Assembly (NCBI GenBank): GCA_945885485.1
Contig: CAMCYT010000018.1
Coordinates: 1 to 20,546, forward strand
Source of the DNA: Prosthecobacter debontii
Lineage (GTDB): Bacteria > Verrucomicrobiota > Verrucomicrobiia > Verrucomicrobiales > Akkermansiaceae
DNA: 20,546 nucleotides
Direction of reading: 5' to 3'
In this document: piece by piece, positions 12,946 through 20,546 of the stretch
Numbering within the stretch: the first letter of the stretch is position 1
How the letters are laid out: each line of letters opens with the position of its first letter
Made by a program: the position numbers and the translations under genes
Notes under the pieces: model-generated
Told to the model about the DNA's origin: nothing
The model's database searches: none
What the model saw: only the letters and a program-made list of their open reading frames with translations

Positions 12946-14478
12946 ATGTCCAATCCCTTCCGCGAAGATCTAGTTTCCCGCAATCGTCCAGAGCCATGCA
13001 CCGTGGTTATCTTCGGTGCGACCGGAGACCTCACCCACCGCAAGCTCATTCCAGCGCTATACAACCTCGCCGTCGATGGTGAGTTGCCGACGGGAGTGAA
13101 CATCATTGGCTTTGCCCGTCGCGAGAAAACCGATGAAGAATTTCGTTTAGGTCTTGAGCAGCTGAACCGCAAAGTTTCCCGCAATGGGCATGATGAGGAA
13201 GTTTGGAATCCTTTCATCAACAGCGTGAGTTATCATCAATCGGAATTCACGGATGCTGCTGGATATACATCGCTGGCGAAGCGTTTGGATGAGATCGATG
13301 CGGAGCGTGGTGGCAAAGGGAATCGCTTGTTCTACATCGCTTCCGCCCCGGAGTTTTTCGATGACATTTTGCTGCATCTCAAAAAGGCCGGACTTAACGA
13401 AGCCAAAGCAGGTTGTTGGGCGCGCGTGATTGTTGAAAAACCTTTCGGCACCGATCTCAAAACCGCGCAGCATTTGAATCAGGTCGTGAATCAAACTTTC
13501 CACGAAGCCGACACGTATCGCATCGATCATTATCTCGGAAAAGAAACCGCACAGAACTTGATGGTATTGCGTTTCGCGAATGCGATTTTCGAGCCGTTGT
13601 GGAACAGCAAACACATCAGTCATATCCAAATCACTTGCGCGGAAAATTTAGGCATGGAAGGTGGACGCGGAGGTTACTACGAAAAATCCGGAGCGTTGCG
13701 CGACATGGTGCAAAACCATTTGTTACAGCTTCTCAGCTTGGTTGCGATGGAGCCACCGACCGATCTATCAGCCGATGGTGTGCGCGATGAAAAAGTGAAA
13801 GTCATCCGCTCGTTGCGTCAATGGGACACGCCGGAAAAAGTCGCGGAAAACGTGATTCGTGCGCAATACACGGCGGGTCATGTCGATGGCAATCCGGTGC
13901 CTGGATACCGCGAGGAAGATCGCGTTTCACCAACATCTGAAACCGAGGCATACGTCGCGGTGCGCTTGTTGATCGATACTTGGCGTTGGAGCGGTGTGCC
14001 GTTTTACATCCGTATGGGCAAACGTTTGCCGAAAAAATCCACGGAGATTTCCGTTCATTTCAAAGACGCGCCATCCGTGCTTTTCGGCGCGCTGCCGGGC
14101 GGCGTTCCAGGTGGCAACGTGTTGGTGATCCGCATCCAACCGGACGAAGGAATTTCCCTGCGCATGGTCTCGAAAATCCCCGGCACCAGCCTGCGTCTTG
14201 AGCCGGTGAAGATGGATTTCCATTACGCCACCAGTTTCGGCAAAGGCAGCCCCGAAGCTTACGAACGCCTCATCCTCGACGCCATGGCTGGCGATGCCAC
14301 CCTCTTCGCCCGCCGCGACGAAGTCGAGGAAGCCTGGCGTTTCATCGACCACATCGAGCGCGCTTGGCACGAGTCGGATAACAAACCGCCGATGGCTGAA
14401 TTCATCGCTGGTTCATGGGGCCCACGCGAGGCGGATGATATGATTCAGAAAGACGGCAACACATGGCGCAGGCTGTGA
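12946..14478 (+). CDS. zwf: Glucose-6-phosphate 1-dehydrogenase
   Basis: The 510-residue cytoplasmic enzyme oxidises glucose 6-phosphate to 6-phosphogluconolactone with NADP+ or NAD+, opening the oxidative pentose phosphate route. The nucleotide-binding motif is GATGDLTHRK (24-33). EKPFG lies at 164-168. The substrate signature RIDHYLGKE is at 192-200 (His195), and the likely catalytic base is His258 in MVQNH. The C-terminal alpha/beta domain is complete, giving the usual length. The opcA gene begins 3 bp after its stop, so the two form an operon. No Shine-Dalgarno is obvious before the ATG. gnd and pgl are not nearby. Confidence 0.96.
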   Translation: MSNPFREDLVSRNRPEPCTVVIFGATGDLTHRKLIPALYNLAVDGELPTGVNIIGFARREKTDEEFRLGLEQLNRKVSRNGHDEEVWNPFINSVSYHQSEFTDAAGYTSLAKRLDEIDAERGGKGNRLFYIASAPEFFDDILLHLKKAGLNEAKAGCWARVIVEKPFGTDLKTAQHLNQVVNQTFHEADTYRIDHYLGKETAQNLMVLRFANAIFEPLWNSKHISHIQITCAENLGMEGGRGGYYEKSGALRDMVQNHLLQLLSLVAMEPPTDLSADGVRDEKVKVIRSLRQWDTPEKVAENVIRAQYTAGHVDGNPVPGYREEDRVSPTSETEAYVAVRLLIDTWRWSGVPFYIRMGKRLPKKSTEISVHFKDAPSVLFGALPGGVPGGNVLVIRIQPDEGISLRMVSKIPGTSLRLEPVKMDFHYATSFGKGSPEAYERLILDAMAGDATLFARRDEVEEAWRFIDHIERAWHESDNKPPMAEFIAGSWGPREADDMIQKDGNTWRRL

Positions 14479-14481
14479 GCG

Positions 14482-15555
14482 ATGTTTCTAACAACCCCCA
14501 ATTCTGAAATGAGCTCAAATTTCCCCGCATCCTGCCCTGAACTTGGCATCGAAGTCCCGATCTCGGCGATCGATCTCGAGCTGCGCAAGCTCTGGGAACA
14601 GGACGAAGCGCGCACGAATGCCTCACTGATGAATCTCGTGGTCTATTCGGAAAAATCCGGAAGCCTGTTAGAAAATTCACGCATCATCAACGATCTCACC
14701 CGCGACAACGCTTGCCGCGCGATCTTGGTTGAAATCGATCGTGAAGAAGCCGCCAGCCTACGCGCATGGATCACCGCGCATTGCCATCTTTCACACGGCC
14801 AGAAATCCGTTTGCTGTGAGCAAATTTCTTTCCGTCTAACAGGTCGCGTCCCCGGCCGTTTCCGCAACACGGTTTTCGCTCACCTCAACTCCGACCTCCC
14901 ACTCATCTTCTGGTGGCAGGGCGAACTCTCGGACGTCTTTACCGAGCGCCTCGCCAGCGTGATGGATAGGCTCATCGTTGACAGCTCGCTGTGGCGCGAA
15001 CCACAGATTTCCTTCACTCGCATTATCGAAGAGCTGAAAGTCAATCCGGCTCTCGTCGTACAAGATCTCGCATGGACGCGTTGCTGGCAGTTCCGCGTCG
15101 GCATCGCCAGTTTGTTTGACGATGCCGTTGCGCAACCGGCTCTCGAAAGCATGGATCAAATCCGCATCAAGCACAGCCCGTCGGATCGCAACACCGCCCT
15201 GCAACTCATGGCATGGCTCGCCGTCCAAGCAGGTTGGAAACCCAGCGGAAATTCCACTTTCGAGACGAAGACGGGTCGGAAAATTCATGCGCAGATTGAA
15301 TCCTGCGCCGACTCCGCGCCGCTCGGTTTGGTTGAGCTTTCTGCGGGAAAAACTATCGTCCGTGTCAGCCACGAGAAAGATTCCGTCCATCTTCTGCGCG
15401 AAATCGAGTCCGGTGATTACCACGTGACCTCGCTCTCCCCCGCCGACCCAGAATCTTCCCCTGATCTCGTCGCACAACAACTTTCCCGAGGTGGGAAGAA
15501 CTCGTTGTTTTTAAAAATTTTACCGACGTTTTTGGAGCTGTTGGGATCGAAATGA
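14482..15555 (+). CDS. opcA: Glucose-6-phosphate dehydrogenase assembly protein OpcA
   Basis: The 357-residue product resembles OpcA, which in cyanobacteria activates or assembles Zwf. It is not an enzyme by known motifs. Family-like stretches are MNLVVYSE (50-57), NDLTRDNACRAILVEID (70-86), SDLPLIFWWQGEL (137-149), RLIVDSSLW (163-171) and VQDLAWTRCWQFR (193-205). A C-terminal domain (about 220-350) follows. The gene starts 3 bp after zwf, the classic arrangement, which supports the call and points to co-regulation. An alternative ATG at 14509 (codon 10) would drop a short, unconserved-looking N-terminus. The plus strand then has a 69-bp gap to the next gene. Confidence 0.88.
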   Translation: MFLTTPNSEMSSNFPASCPELGIEVPISAIDLELRKLWEQDEARTNASLMNLVVYSEKSGSLLENSRIINDLTRDNACRAILVEIDREEAASLRAWITAHCHLSHGQKSVCCEQISFRLTGRVPGRFRNTVFAHLNSDLPLIFWWQGELSDVFTERLASVMDRLIVDSSLWREPQISFTRIIEELKVNPALVVQDLAWTRCWQFRVGIASLFDDAVAQPALESMDQIRIKHSPSDRNTALQLMAWLAVQAGWKPSGNSTFETKTGRKIHAQIESCADSAPLGLVELSAGKTIVRVSHEKDSVHLLREIESGDYHVTSLSPADPESSPDLVAQQLSRGGKNSLFLKILPTFLELLGSK

Positions 15556-15612
15556 AAGGTTATCACATGGCAGGCGTAACTTATGCTGGCCTTTGCTTTA
15601 GATTAAACCCCG

Positions 15613-15618
15613 TATAAA
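15613..15618 (+). promoter_or_regulatory. Possible -10 box close to the next start codon
   Basis: TATAAA lies only 6 bp before the ATG at 15625. If it is the -10 of this gene, the transcript would be leaderless or nearly so. A convincing -35 at 16-18 bp upstream is not seen, so this is weak. Confidence 0.25.
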
Positions 15619-15624
15619 TTTCTT

Positions 15625-16911
15625 ATGTCACTTGAATCAACCAACCGTCGTAGTTTTCTCGCAACCACTAGTGCTGCTGCCGCTGTGATGTCTTTCCCCA
15701 CGGTTTTGCGTGCGCAAGAAGCCAAGAACAACAAAGTGCTCAAAATCGGTTTGATCGGATGCGGTGGTCGTGGAACTGGCGCGGCGACTCAAGCGCTTTC
15801 CGCAGATCCCAATGTCCAGCTCTGGGCGATCGGTGATGCGTTTGCCTCACAGATCGTGGGGGCTTTGAAAAATCTCCAAAAATTTGGTGGCAAAGTGGAT
15901 GTTCCTGAAGCCCGTCAGTTTTCTGGACTCGATGCCTATCAAAAAGTGCTCGAAAGCGGTGTGGATGTTGTCCTTCTCACTACTCCTCCAGCTTTTCGTC
16001 CCATGCATCTCAGAGCGGCGGTTGAGGCGGGCAAACACGTTTTTGCAGAGAAACCGATGGCCGTCGATATGGCTGGCATCAAATCGGTTTTGGAATCCGC
16101 GAAAATCGCTAAAGCCAAGGGCACCACGTTGCAGCATGGTTACTGCTGGCGCTTTTCTCCAAATACTCGCGAGGGTTACGGAAAACTTCTTTCCGGTGAA
16201 CTCGGCCGCGTGGTTTCCATTTACGGAACCTACATGGCGAATGTTCCCAAGCCGTCCACAAACATCGACATGCGCAACAAAGATTGGGGCGATAGGGAAT
16301 GGCAAATGCGCAACTGGATGGCTCACGAATGGCTTTCCGGCGGTCCGCTGTTAGAACAGTGCATTCACACGGTGGATAAAGTTGCATGGGCGATGGGTGA
16401 TGTGGCTCCTATAGCCGCGAGAGCTTCCGGCGGTCGTCTCCAACGCTCCGATGAAGGCAATGTTTACGATCACTATGATGTCGTCTACGAATATCCGGGT
16501 GGCGTGATGTGTCACGTTTCGCAACGTCAGATGTCAGGCGCGTTTAACGAAGTGGTCGATCGTGTCTTTTGCGAAAAAGGCGTGCTCGAGGCTCCAGGCC
16601 GCGTGATGACGAAGGATGTTTCCGGTAAAATCACATGGGCATACCGCGGTGAGCCGGAAAACATGTATCAGGTTTGCCACAACGAATGGTTTGCCGCAAT
16701 CCGTGCCGGTAATGAACTCAACGCTGGTGAATTCATGGCGGGCAGCACCATGTTAGGTCTTCTCGGCCGTGAGGCTGCACATACCGGTCAGCGTGTTACA
16801 TGGGAACAGCTTCAGGCTTCTGTCCAAGATCTTTCTCCGGATGATTTTAAGTTATCCGATGCGCACCCGGTTGCTCCAGTACCAGTGCCAGGAAAATATA
16901 AATTTAGCTAA
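15625..16911 (+). CDS. Gfo/Idh/MocA family oxidoreductase with Tat signal
   Basis: The 428-residue product opens with a twin-arginine signal, NRRSFLATTSAAAA, with Arg8-Arg9 and a likely cleavage near LRA-QE (residue 30). It should therefore be exported folded with its cofactor. The NAD(P)-binding Rossmann domain follows, with IGLIGCGGRGTG (41-52), TTPPAFRPMH (119-128) and the family hallmark AEKPMAVD (141-148). The C-terminal substrate domain contains GPLLEQCIHTVDK (about 241-253), where His is often catalytic. Such secreted oxidoreductases are numerous in Verrucomicrobiota and Planctomycetota and act on sugars or related polyols; the substrate is unknown. The first residues MSLESTN precede the signal, so the ATG chosen is plausible. 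It is probably transcribed alone, with a repeat block downstream. Confidence 0.92.
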   Translation: MSLESTNRRSFLATTSAAAAVMSFPTVLRAQEAKNNKVLKIGLIGCGGRGTGAATQALSADPNVQLWAIGDAFASQIVGALKNLQKFGGKVDVPEARQFSGLDAYQKVLESGVDVVLLTTPPAFRPMHLRAAVEAGKHVFAEKPMAVDMAGIKSVLESAKIAKAKGTTLQHGYCWRFSPNTREGYGKLLSGELGRVVSIYGTYMANVPKPSTNIDMRNKDWGDREWQMRNWMAHEWLSGGPLLEQCIHTVDKVAWAMGDVAPIAARASGGRLQRSDEGNVYDHYDVVYEYPGGVMCHVSQRQMSGAFNEVVDRVFCEKGVLEAPGRVMTKDVSGKITWAYRGEPENMYQVCHNEWFAAIRAGNELNAGEFMAGSTMLGLLGREAAHTGQRVTWEQLQASVQDLSPDDFKLSDAHPVAPVPVPGKYKFS

Positions 16912-16925
16912 AGCTGGATTTATAT

Positions 16926-17040
16926 AGGTAGGGTTCCATCGCCGAGGGAACCGCATGAAATGATGGAGTATTTGTTGATTTAAGGATGTATCATTATCGA
17001 TCTGCTTCGCGCGGTGCCCTCGGCGATGGCACCCTACCTT
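16926..17040. repeat. REP-like family B, inverted pair
   Basis: The left hairpin at 16932-16952 has arms GGTTCC/GGAACC around ATCGCCGAG. The right hairpin at 17013-17033 has arms GGTGCC/GGCACC around CTCGGCGAT. The loops are reverse complements of each other, and the outer ends AGGTAGGG and CCCTACCT match, so the block is one inverted pair 115 bp long. The stems differ from the 6994-7014 copy but remain fully paired. It fills most of the gap between the oxidoreductase and the metal ATPase. Confidence 0.9.
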
Positions 17041-17098
17041 CTTTGCCAAAATTCACGACTCGACCAAGTGGATGTTTTTTTCATAGAAGAGCATACAC

Positions 17099-19039
17099 AT
17101 GGAAACTCACACCCACGAGCGCACGAGCGGATACCGCGAGGAAATCGCCTGCGCACTTGGGTTGTTGTTTCTGATAGCGGCGGCTGTGGTTGAAAAAAAC
17201 AACGGTGTTTCTAACATCACACATGGGCTTTACGCGGGAGCTTATATTTTCACGGGTCATCAAGGTTTGAAATCGGCTCTCGCTTCGTTGCGGAAATGGG
17301 TGATCGATATCGATGGCTTGATGGTGCTGGCGGCGTTGGGAGCGGCGATTGTCGGCGCTCCCTTCGAAGGCGCATTGCTGTTATTTTTGTTCAGTTTTTC
17401 GAATGTGCTCCAGCGCTACGCGATGGATCGTACGCATAACGCGATCCAGTCCTTGCTCAAGCTGCGTCCGGACCAAGCGTTGGTAAAACGCAGCGGAGGA
17501 ACGGTCTTGGTGAAGGTCGAGGAACTTGAGCTTGGCGAAATTGTGATTGTGAAACCCGGCGAGCAAATTCCCGTGGATGGCAAATTGGTTGAGGGTGATA
17601 CGTTTGTGAACGAAGCGTCTCTAACAGGTGAGTCGATGCCGGTCGCAAAGACCGTTGGCAGTGATGTGTTTGCCGGAACGATCAATCAAAGCGGCGGCGT
17701 TGAAATTCAGGTGAGGAAGCGTTCGGAAGATTCGGCGTTGGCGCGCATGGTCAAATTGGTCGCCGCCGCTCAGGCAGAGAAATCCAAAACCCAACGTTTC
17801 CTTGAATCCGCAGAGCAATACTATGCGGTGGGTGTGATTCTGTTAACCATCGGAGTGTTTCTCGTGCCGTGGTTGTTCATGGGTGTAGAATTTTCCCCAG
17901 CATTTTATCGCGCGATGACGCTAATGGTCGTGGCTTCGCCATGCGCGTTGATCATTAGCACCCCGGCAACGGTTTTATCGGCGATAGGCGGCGCGGCCCG
18001 TGTCGGGATTCTGATCAAAGGTGGATCACATCTCGATAGCGCAGCTACGATAGACATCGTAGCTCTGGATAAGACTGGCACGCTCACCGCAGGCAAGCCA
18101 GCGCTCACGGAAATGGTTTTACCAACGGGTATTCAATCTTTGGCAAATCCGTTAGACGCGAATGGTGAGGCTATCCTGCGTGCGGCTGCCGCACTCGAAG
18201 CCCGCTCCGAACATCCGTTGGCAAGGGCGGTGGTGGATGCGGCGTATCGGTTAAAGCTTTCAGTTCCGGAAGCCACGGCTTTTCAATCCGTCACCGGACA
18301 CGGTGCCGAGGCTACGGTGGAATCCTTGCATTATCTCATTGGCAGCGAACGGTGGTTTCGAGAATCCGCAGCTCACGGACTTGACGCGCTGGTAATACAT
18401 GCGAGGCCGCTTCAAGAAAAAGGCCACACCTGCGTTTGGCTTGGCGTGCGCGAAGGCGAACAGCTCATTGCCAAAGCGGTATTGGTGATGGCGGACACGA
18501 TACGCCCCGAAGCAAAATTTTTAACATCTCAGTTGCATAAGCTCGGGGTGAAAAAAGTGGTGATGCTGACCGGAGATCATCAGCTGGTTGCGAAATCCAT
18601 CGGCGCGGAAATCGGGATCGATGATATCCGCGCGGAGTTACTTCCCGAACACAAACTCGATATCATCCGCGAACTTAAAAAAGAAGGTCGAGTCATGATG
18701 ATAGGCGATGGCGTGAATGACGCCCCCGCACTTGCCGCCTCAGATCTCGGTGTCGCGATGGGTGCCGCTGGAACCGATGTCGCCATGGAAACGGCGGATA
18801 TCGTGCTGATGGGAGATCGGCTGGAAAACATCCCTTTGCTCCTCAACCACGCACGGCGCGCGCGCCGAGTGCTGTTAGAAAATTTGATTTTCGCGGCATG
18901 TATCATCGTCTTTCTCGTCGTCGCCGCTCTCGGATTTTCCCTGCCCCTGCCCATTGGCGTGATCGGTCACGAAGGCAGCACGGTTATTGTCTGTCTCAAT
19001 GGACTGCGGCTGCTCATGATAAGCCGTTCAAGATTATGA
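17099..19039 (+). CDS. P1B-type heavy-metal ATPase, probably subgroup P1B-4 (Co/Fe/Zn efflux)
   Basis: The 646-residue pump has the full P-type machinery: TGES (176-179), SPC in the metal-binding helix (280-282), DKTGTLT (phosphorylated Asp324), the HP motif (372-373), TGD (491-493) and GDGVNDAPAL (536-545). The last membrane helix carries HEGST (624-628). SPC together with HEG(G/S)T is the signature I know for P1B-4 ATPases such as CoaT, CtpD and PfeT, which export cobalt or ferrous iron; P1B-2 zinc/cadmium pumps have an Asp in that helix instead. No N-terminal CXXC metal domain is present, only a short His-containing start (METHTHE), also typical of P1B-4. About six membrane helices are visible. 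The stop overlaps that of a convergent small gene by 6 bp. The metal is inferred, not shown. Confidence 0.9.
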   Translation: METHTHERTSGYREEIACALGLLFLIAAAVVEKNNGVSNITHGLYAGAYIFTGHQGLKSALASLRKWVIDIDGLMVLAALGAAIVGAPFEGALLLFLFSFSNVLQRYAMDRTHNAIQSLLKLRPDQALVKRSGGTVLVKVEELELGEIVIVKPGEQIPVDGKLVEGDTFVNEASLTGESMPVAKTVGSDVFAGTINQSGGVEIQVRKRSEDSALARMVKLVAAAQAEKSKTQRFLESAEQYYAVGVILLTIGVFLVPWLFMGVEFSPAFYRAMTLMVVASPCALIISTPATVLSAIGGAARVGILIKGGSHLDSAATIDIVALDKTGTLTAGKPALTEMVLPTGIQSLANPLDANGEAILRAAAALEARSEHPLARAVVDAAYRLKLSVPEATAFQSVTGHGAEATVESLHYLIGSERWFRESAAHGLDALVIHARPLQEKGHTCVWLGVREGEQLIAKAVLVMADTIRPEAKFLTSQLHKLGVKKVVMLTGDHQLVAKSIGAEIGIDDIRAELLPEHKLDIIRELKKEGRVMMIGDGVNDAPALAASDLGVAMGAAGTDVAMETADIVLMGDRLENIPLLLNHARRARRVLLENLIFAACIIVFLVVAALGFSLPLPIGVIGHEGSTVIVCLNGLRLLMISRSRL

Positions 19040-19360
19040 TCTCCGATTCAGTGTGTGATCGGATCCGCTGAAAATCGAAAAGACAGCGCGTAGCAGGGCT
19101 TTCACGATCAAATAAATCATCACGAGAACTGCGGTCACAAGTCCAACGGTTACGAGTAAAACGAAGGCGATCACACCGATCACGATCCACAGCGGCATCC
19201 AGCGTTTATCCAGCACGCGGATTTTTCCCTGCCAGTTCTGCCAATCGACTCTGCGGCTTCGTTGACTGCCAGACGCATCAACTTCCGGACGCGGCTCAAC
19301 CGCCACGCCGTCGATCTCGACAACTTCCGCTTCAAGGATTTGATCATCCTGTTTCATCAT
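19034..19360 (-). CDS. Small membrane protein of unknown function
   Basis: The 108-residue product has an acidic N-terminal half (EAEVVEIDGVAVEPRPEVD), a basic tryptophan-bearing stretch (about 36-56) and one long hydrophobic segment (about 57-93) that could form one or two membrane helices. The C-terminus is short and polar. I recognise no family. The start could be the first or the second Met. Its 3' end overlaps that of the metal ATPase by 6 bp on the opposite strand, so the two transcripts converge. The length, clean amphipathic layout and lack of another explanation favour a real gene, but this is less certain than its neighbours. Confidence 0.6.
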   Translation of the reverse strand: MMKQDDQILEAEVVEIDGVAVEPRPEVDASGSQRSRRVDWQNWQGKIRVLDKRWMPLWIVIGVIAFVLLVTVGLVTAVLVMIYLIVKALLRAVFSIFSGSDHTLNRRS

Positions 19361-19682
19361 AGCGTAAGTCTAAATCAATGCATAAAGGTTACACGGAAAA
19401 AGGAGTGAGACTTTATCTGAAAGGTCGCATATGGCTCCACCTTGTAAATCAACCCACTTTTTCATGTAATAAATTCCATTCACAAAAATATCACTTCTAC
19501 CTTTGTAAGTAAGTTTTTTGTTCCGTAGTCACTTGTGCCTCGATATCCATTCTCCTTTTCTCTTCCCTTGCCATTCGCTATCGCTAGCGTACTCGGATTC
19601 GGGTGAACAGCACGCGCCACATGGGTTTTGGCTGCCGAAATCTCACCGAACCCATTAACTCGCCACGAAGAAATACCAAGAT
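19361..19682. other. Intergenic region, no gene seen
   Basis: This 322-bp AT-rich gap separates the divergent small membrane protein and the DUF6288 gene. A 76-codon minus-strand ORF here has no recognisable features, and I leave it out. Near the right end, CGCCACGAAGAAATACCAAG resembles the short dispersed repeats common in such genomes. The promoters of both neighbours must lie here, but I see no confident -35/-10 pair. Confidence 0.5.
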
Positions 19683-20546
19683 ATGAAAACAGGCATTTAT
19701 CACTTTTCACGAATCGTAGGCGCCGGAGCTGCGTTGGTTACTTTGGCGCTCGCACCGAATGCTTGGTCGCAAAATGCAGCGTATTATACCCCCTCCACCT
19801 CACCGATTTTCAATCCCTTTCCAAATGTTTCCGACAAAGGACCTTGGCTGGTGAAAAACCTCGGTCCCGTAGGCATTGGCATCAGCCTCACCCGTCCGGG
19901 CATGACCATGCAGATCAATAACGTGGAGCCTGGCTCCCCCGCAGAGAAAACCGGCAAACTCCAGAAAGGCCAGATCATCGAGAGCATCAACGGTGTGACG
20001 CTCAAGGAAATTGACCCGCGAATCATCCTTGGCGACATCGTCACTGCGGCCGAAGCGAAAGACGGGAAAATTGTCCTGAAAATCCAAGGAGCCGGCGACG
20101 TGACGGTGAACATCCCAGTTATGGGAGCTTACAGCAAAACTTGGCCGGAGAAATGTCCGAAGTCAGACAAGATTGTTAAAAACCTCGCCGATCTCATCGG
20201 GAAACAGGCTGAGCCGAGATGGGGATCGGTTCTTTTCCTCCTCTCCACCGGCGAGGAAAAAGATCTCGCGGTCGTGAAGCGCTGGATGAAGGATGTCAAA
20301 ACCATTGGCGCATATAACTGGGAGAAAGGCTACAAAGGGCCTGGGCTTTGCGAATACTACCTGCGCACCGGCGACCAGAGCGTGCTGCCCGTCATCAAGC
20401 TAATGACGGAAGAGCTCAGGGTGAACATGTATAACGGCGGCTGGAGCGGACGCGGAGCACCGGCGGCGTTCACTTACTCCGTTGGAACCGGACAGGTTCA
20501 TGCTTCCGGCGTGAACTGCATGAGTTTTCTCCTAATGGCCAAGCTG
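19683..20546 (+). CDS. DUF6288-type secreted PDZ protein, 5' part (runs off window)
   Basis: The reading frame is open from the ATG at 19683 to the window end, 288 codons with no stop. A signal peptide spans about 1-29 (hydrophobic IVGAGAALVTLALAP, likely cleavage after WS or nearby). A PDZ-like domain lies at about 62-147, with GIGISLTRPG, the core VEPGSPAEKTGKLQKGQII and SINGVTL. The following region starts KTWPEKCPKSDKIVKNLAD and runs into alpha-helical repeats (GLCEYYLRTGD, GGWSGRG), as in the DUF6288 proteins I know from Verrucomicrobiota. These are probably secreted or periplasmic; their function is unknown. The gene would be longer than shown. The family name is from memory and less sure than the PDZ and signal calls. 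Confidence 0.75.
   Translation, partial: MKTGIYHFSRIVGAGAALVTLALAPNAWSQNAAYYTPSTSPIFNPFPNVSDKGPWLVKNLGPVGIGISLTRPGMTMQINNVEPGSPAEKTGKLQKGQIIESINGVTLKEIDPRIILGDIVTAAEAKDGKIVLKIQGAGDVTVNIPVMGAYSKTWPEKCPKSDKIVKNLADLIGKQAEPRWGSVLFLLSTGEEKDLAVVKRWMKDVKTIGAYNWEKGYKGPGLCEYYLRTGDQSVLPVIKLMTEELRVNMYNGGWSGRGAPAAFTYSVGTGQVHASGVNCMSFLLMAKL

Noticed and set aside
19480..19710. Minus-strand ORF of 76 codons upstream of the DUF6288 gene
   Set aside because: No domain, signal or ribosome binding site, and it overlaps the start of the better-supported DUF6288 gene.

Overview
This 20.5 kb window looks like chromosomal DNA of a bacterium from the Verrucomicrobiota (inference). The grounds are a DUF6288-type secreted PDZ protein, a GYF_2 (DUF4339) membrane protein, a Tat-exported Gfo/Idh/MocA oxidoreductase, a zwf-opcA pair, weak use of Shine-Dalgarno sites, and dispersed short repeats in many intergenic gaps. 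Most genes are ordinary and intact.

Layout. 1-1690 is an accessory patch. It holds a NERD-domain gene cut off at a dispersed repeat, a KilA-N gene preceded by a 43-codon ORF that overlaps its start, and three perfect palindromes (32, 28 and 14 bp), one of them inside the KilA-N coding sequence. 1690-5749 is an envelope block on the minus strand: an M28 peptidase lipoprotein, and an HtrA/DegP protease followed 12 bp later by an OmpA-like protein. 5750-6079 is a divergent intergenic region with DnaA-box-like and parS-like sites. 6080-9017 holds a short-chain dehydrogenase, tRNA-Arg(ACG) and mnmG (gidA). 9018-11601 has a nested inverted-repeat block, argF and argD. 11732-16911 runs on the plus strand: a GYF_2 membrane protein, zwf-opcA (oxidative pentose phosphate entry) and the oxidoreductase. 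17099-20546 has a P1B-type metal ATPase, a small convergent membrane protein and the 5' part of the DUF6288 gene.

The most interesting signal is chromosomal rather than enzymatic. Three sequences close to the ParB-binding parS consensus lie within 3.5 kb (5952, 8248, 9383), next to mnmG, a classical origin neighbour. A 330-bp divergent gap in the same place carries two TTATNCACA-type DnaA boxes in opposite orientations and three ATAAGT repeats. Together these suggest an origin/centromere-proximal segment. dnaA, parA and parB are not in the window, so this stays an inference.

The second theme is repeats. At least four short families occur. In the REP-like family the hairpin stems differ between copies but stay fully paired (GGCGCC, GGTTCC and GGTGCC stems, and a longer GGCGCTCT version), which suggests the structure is maintained.
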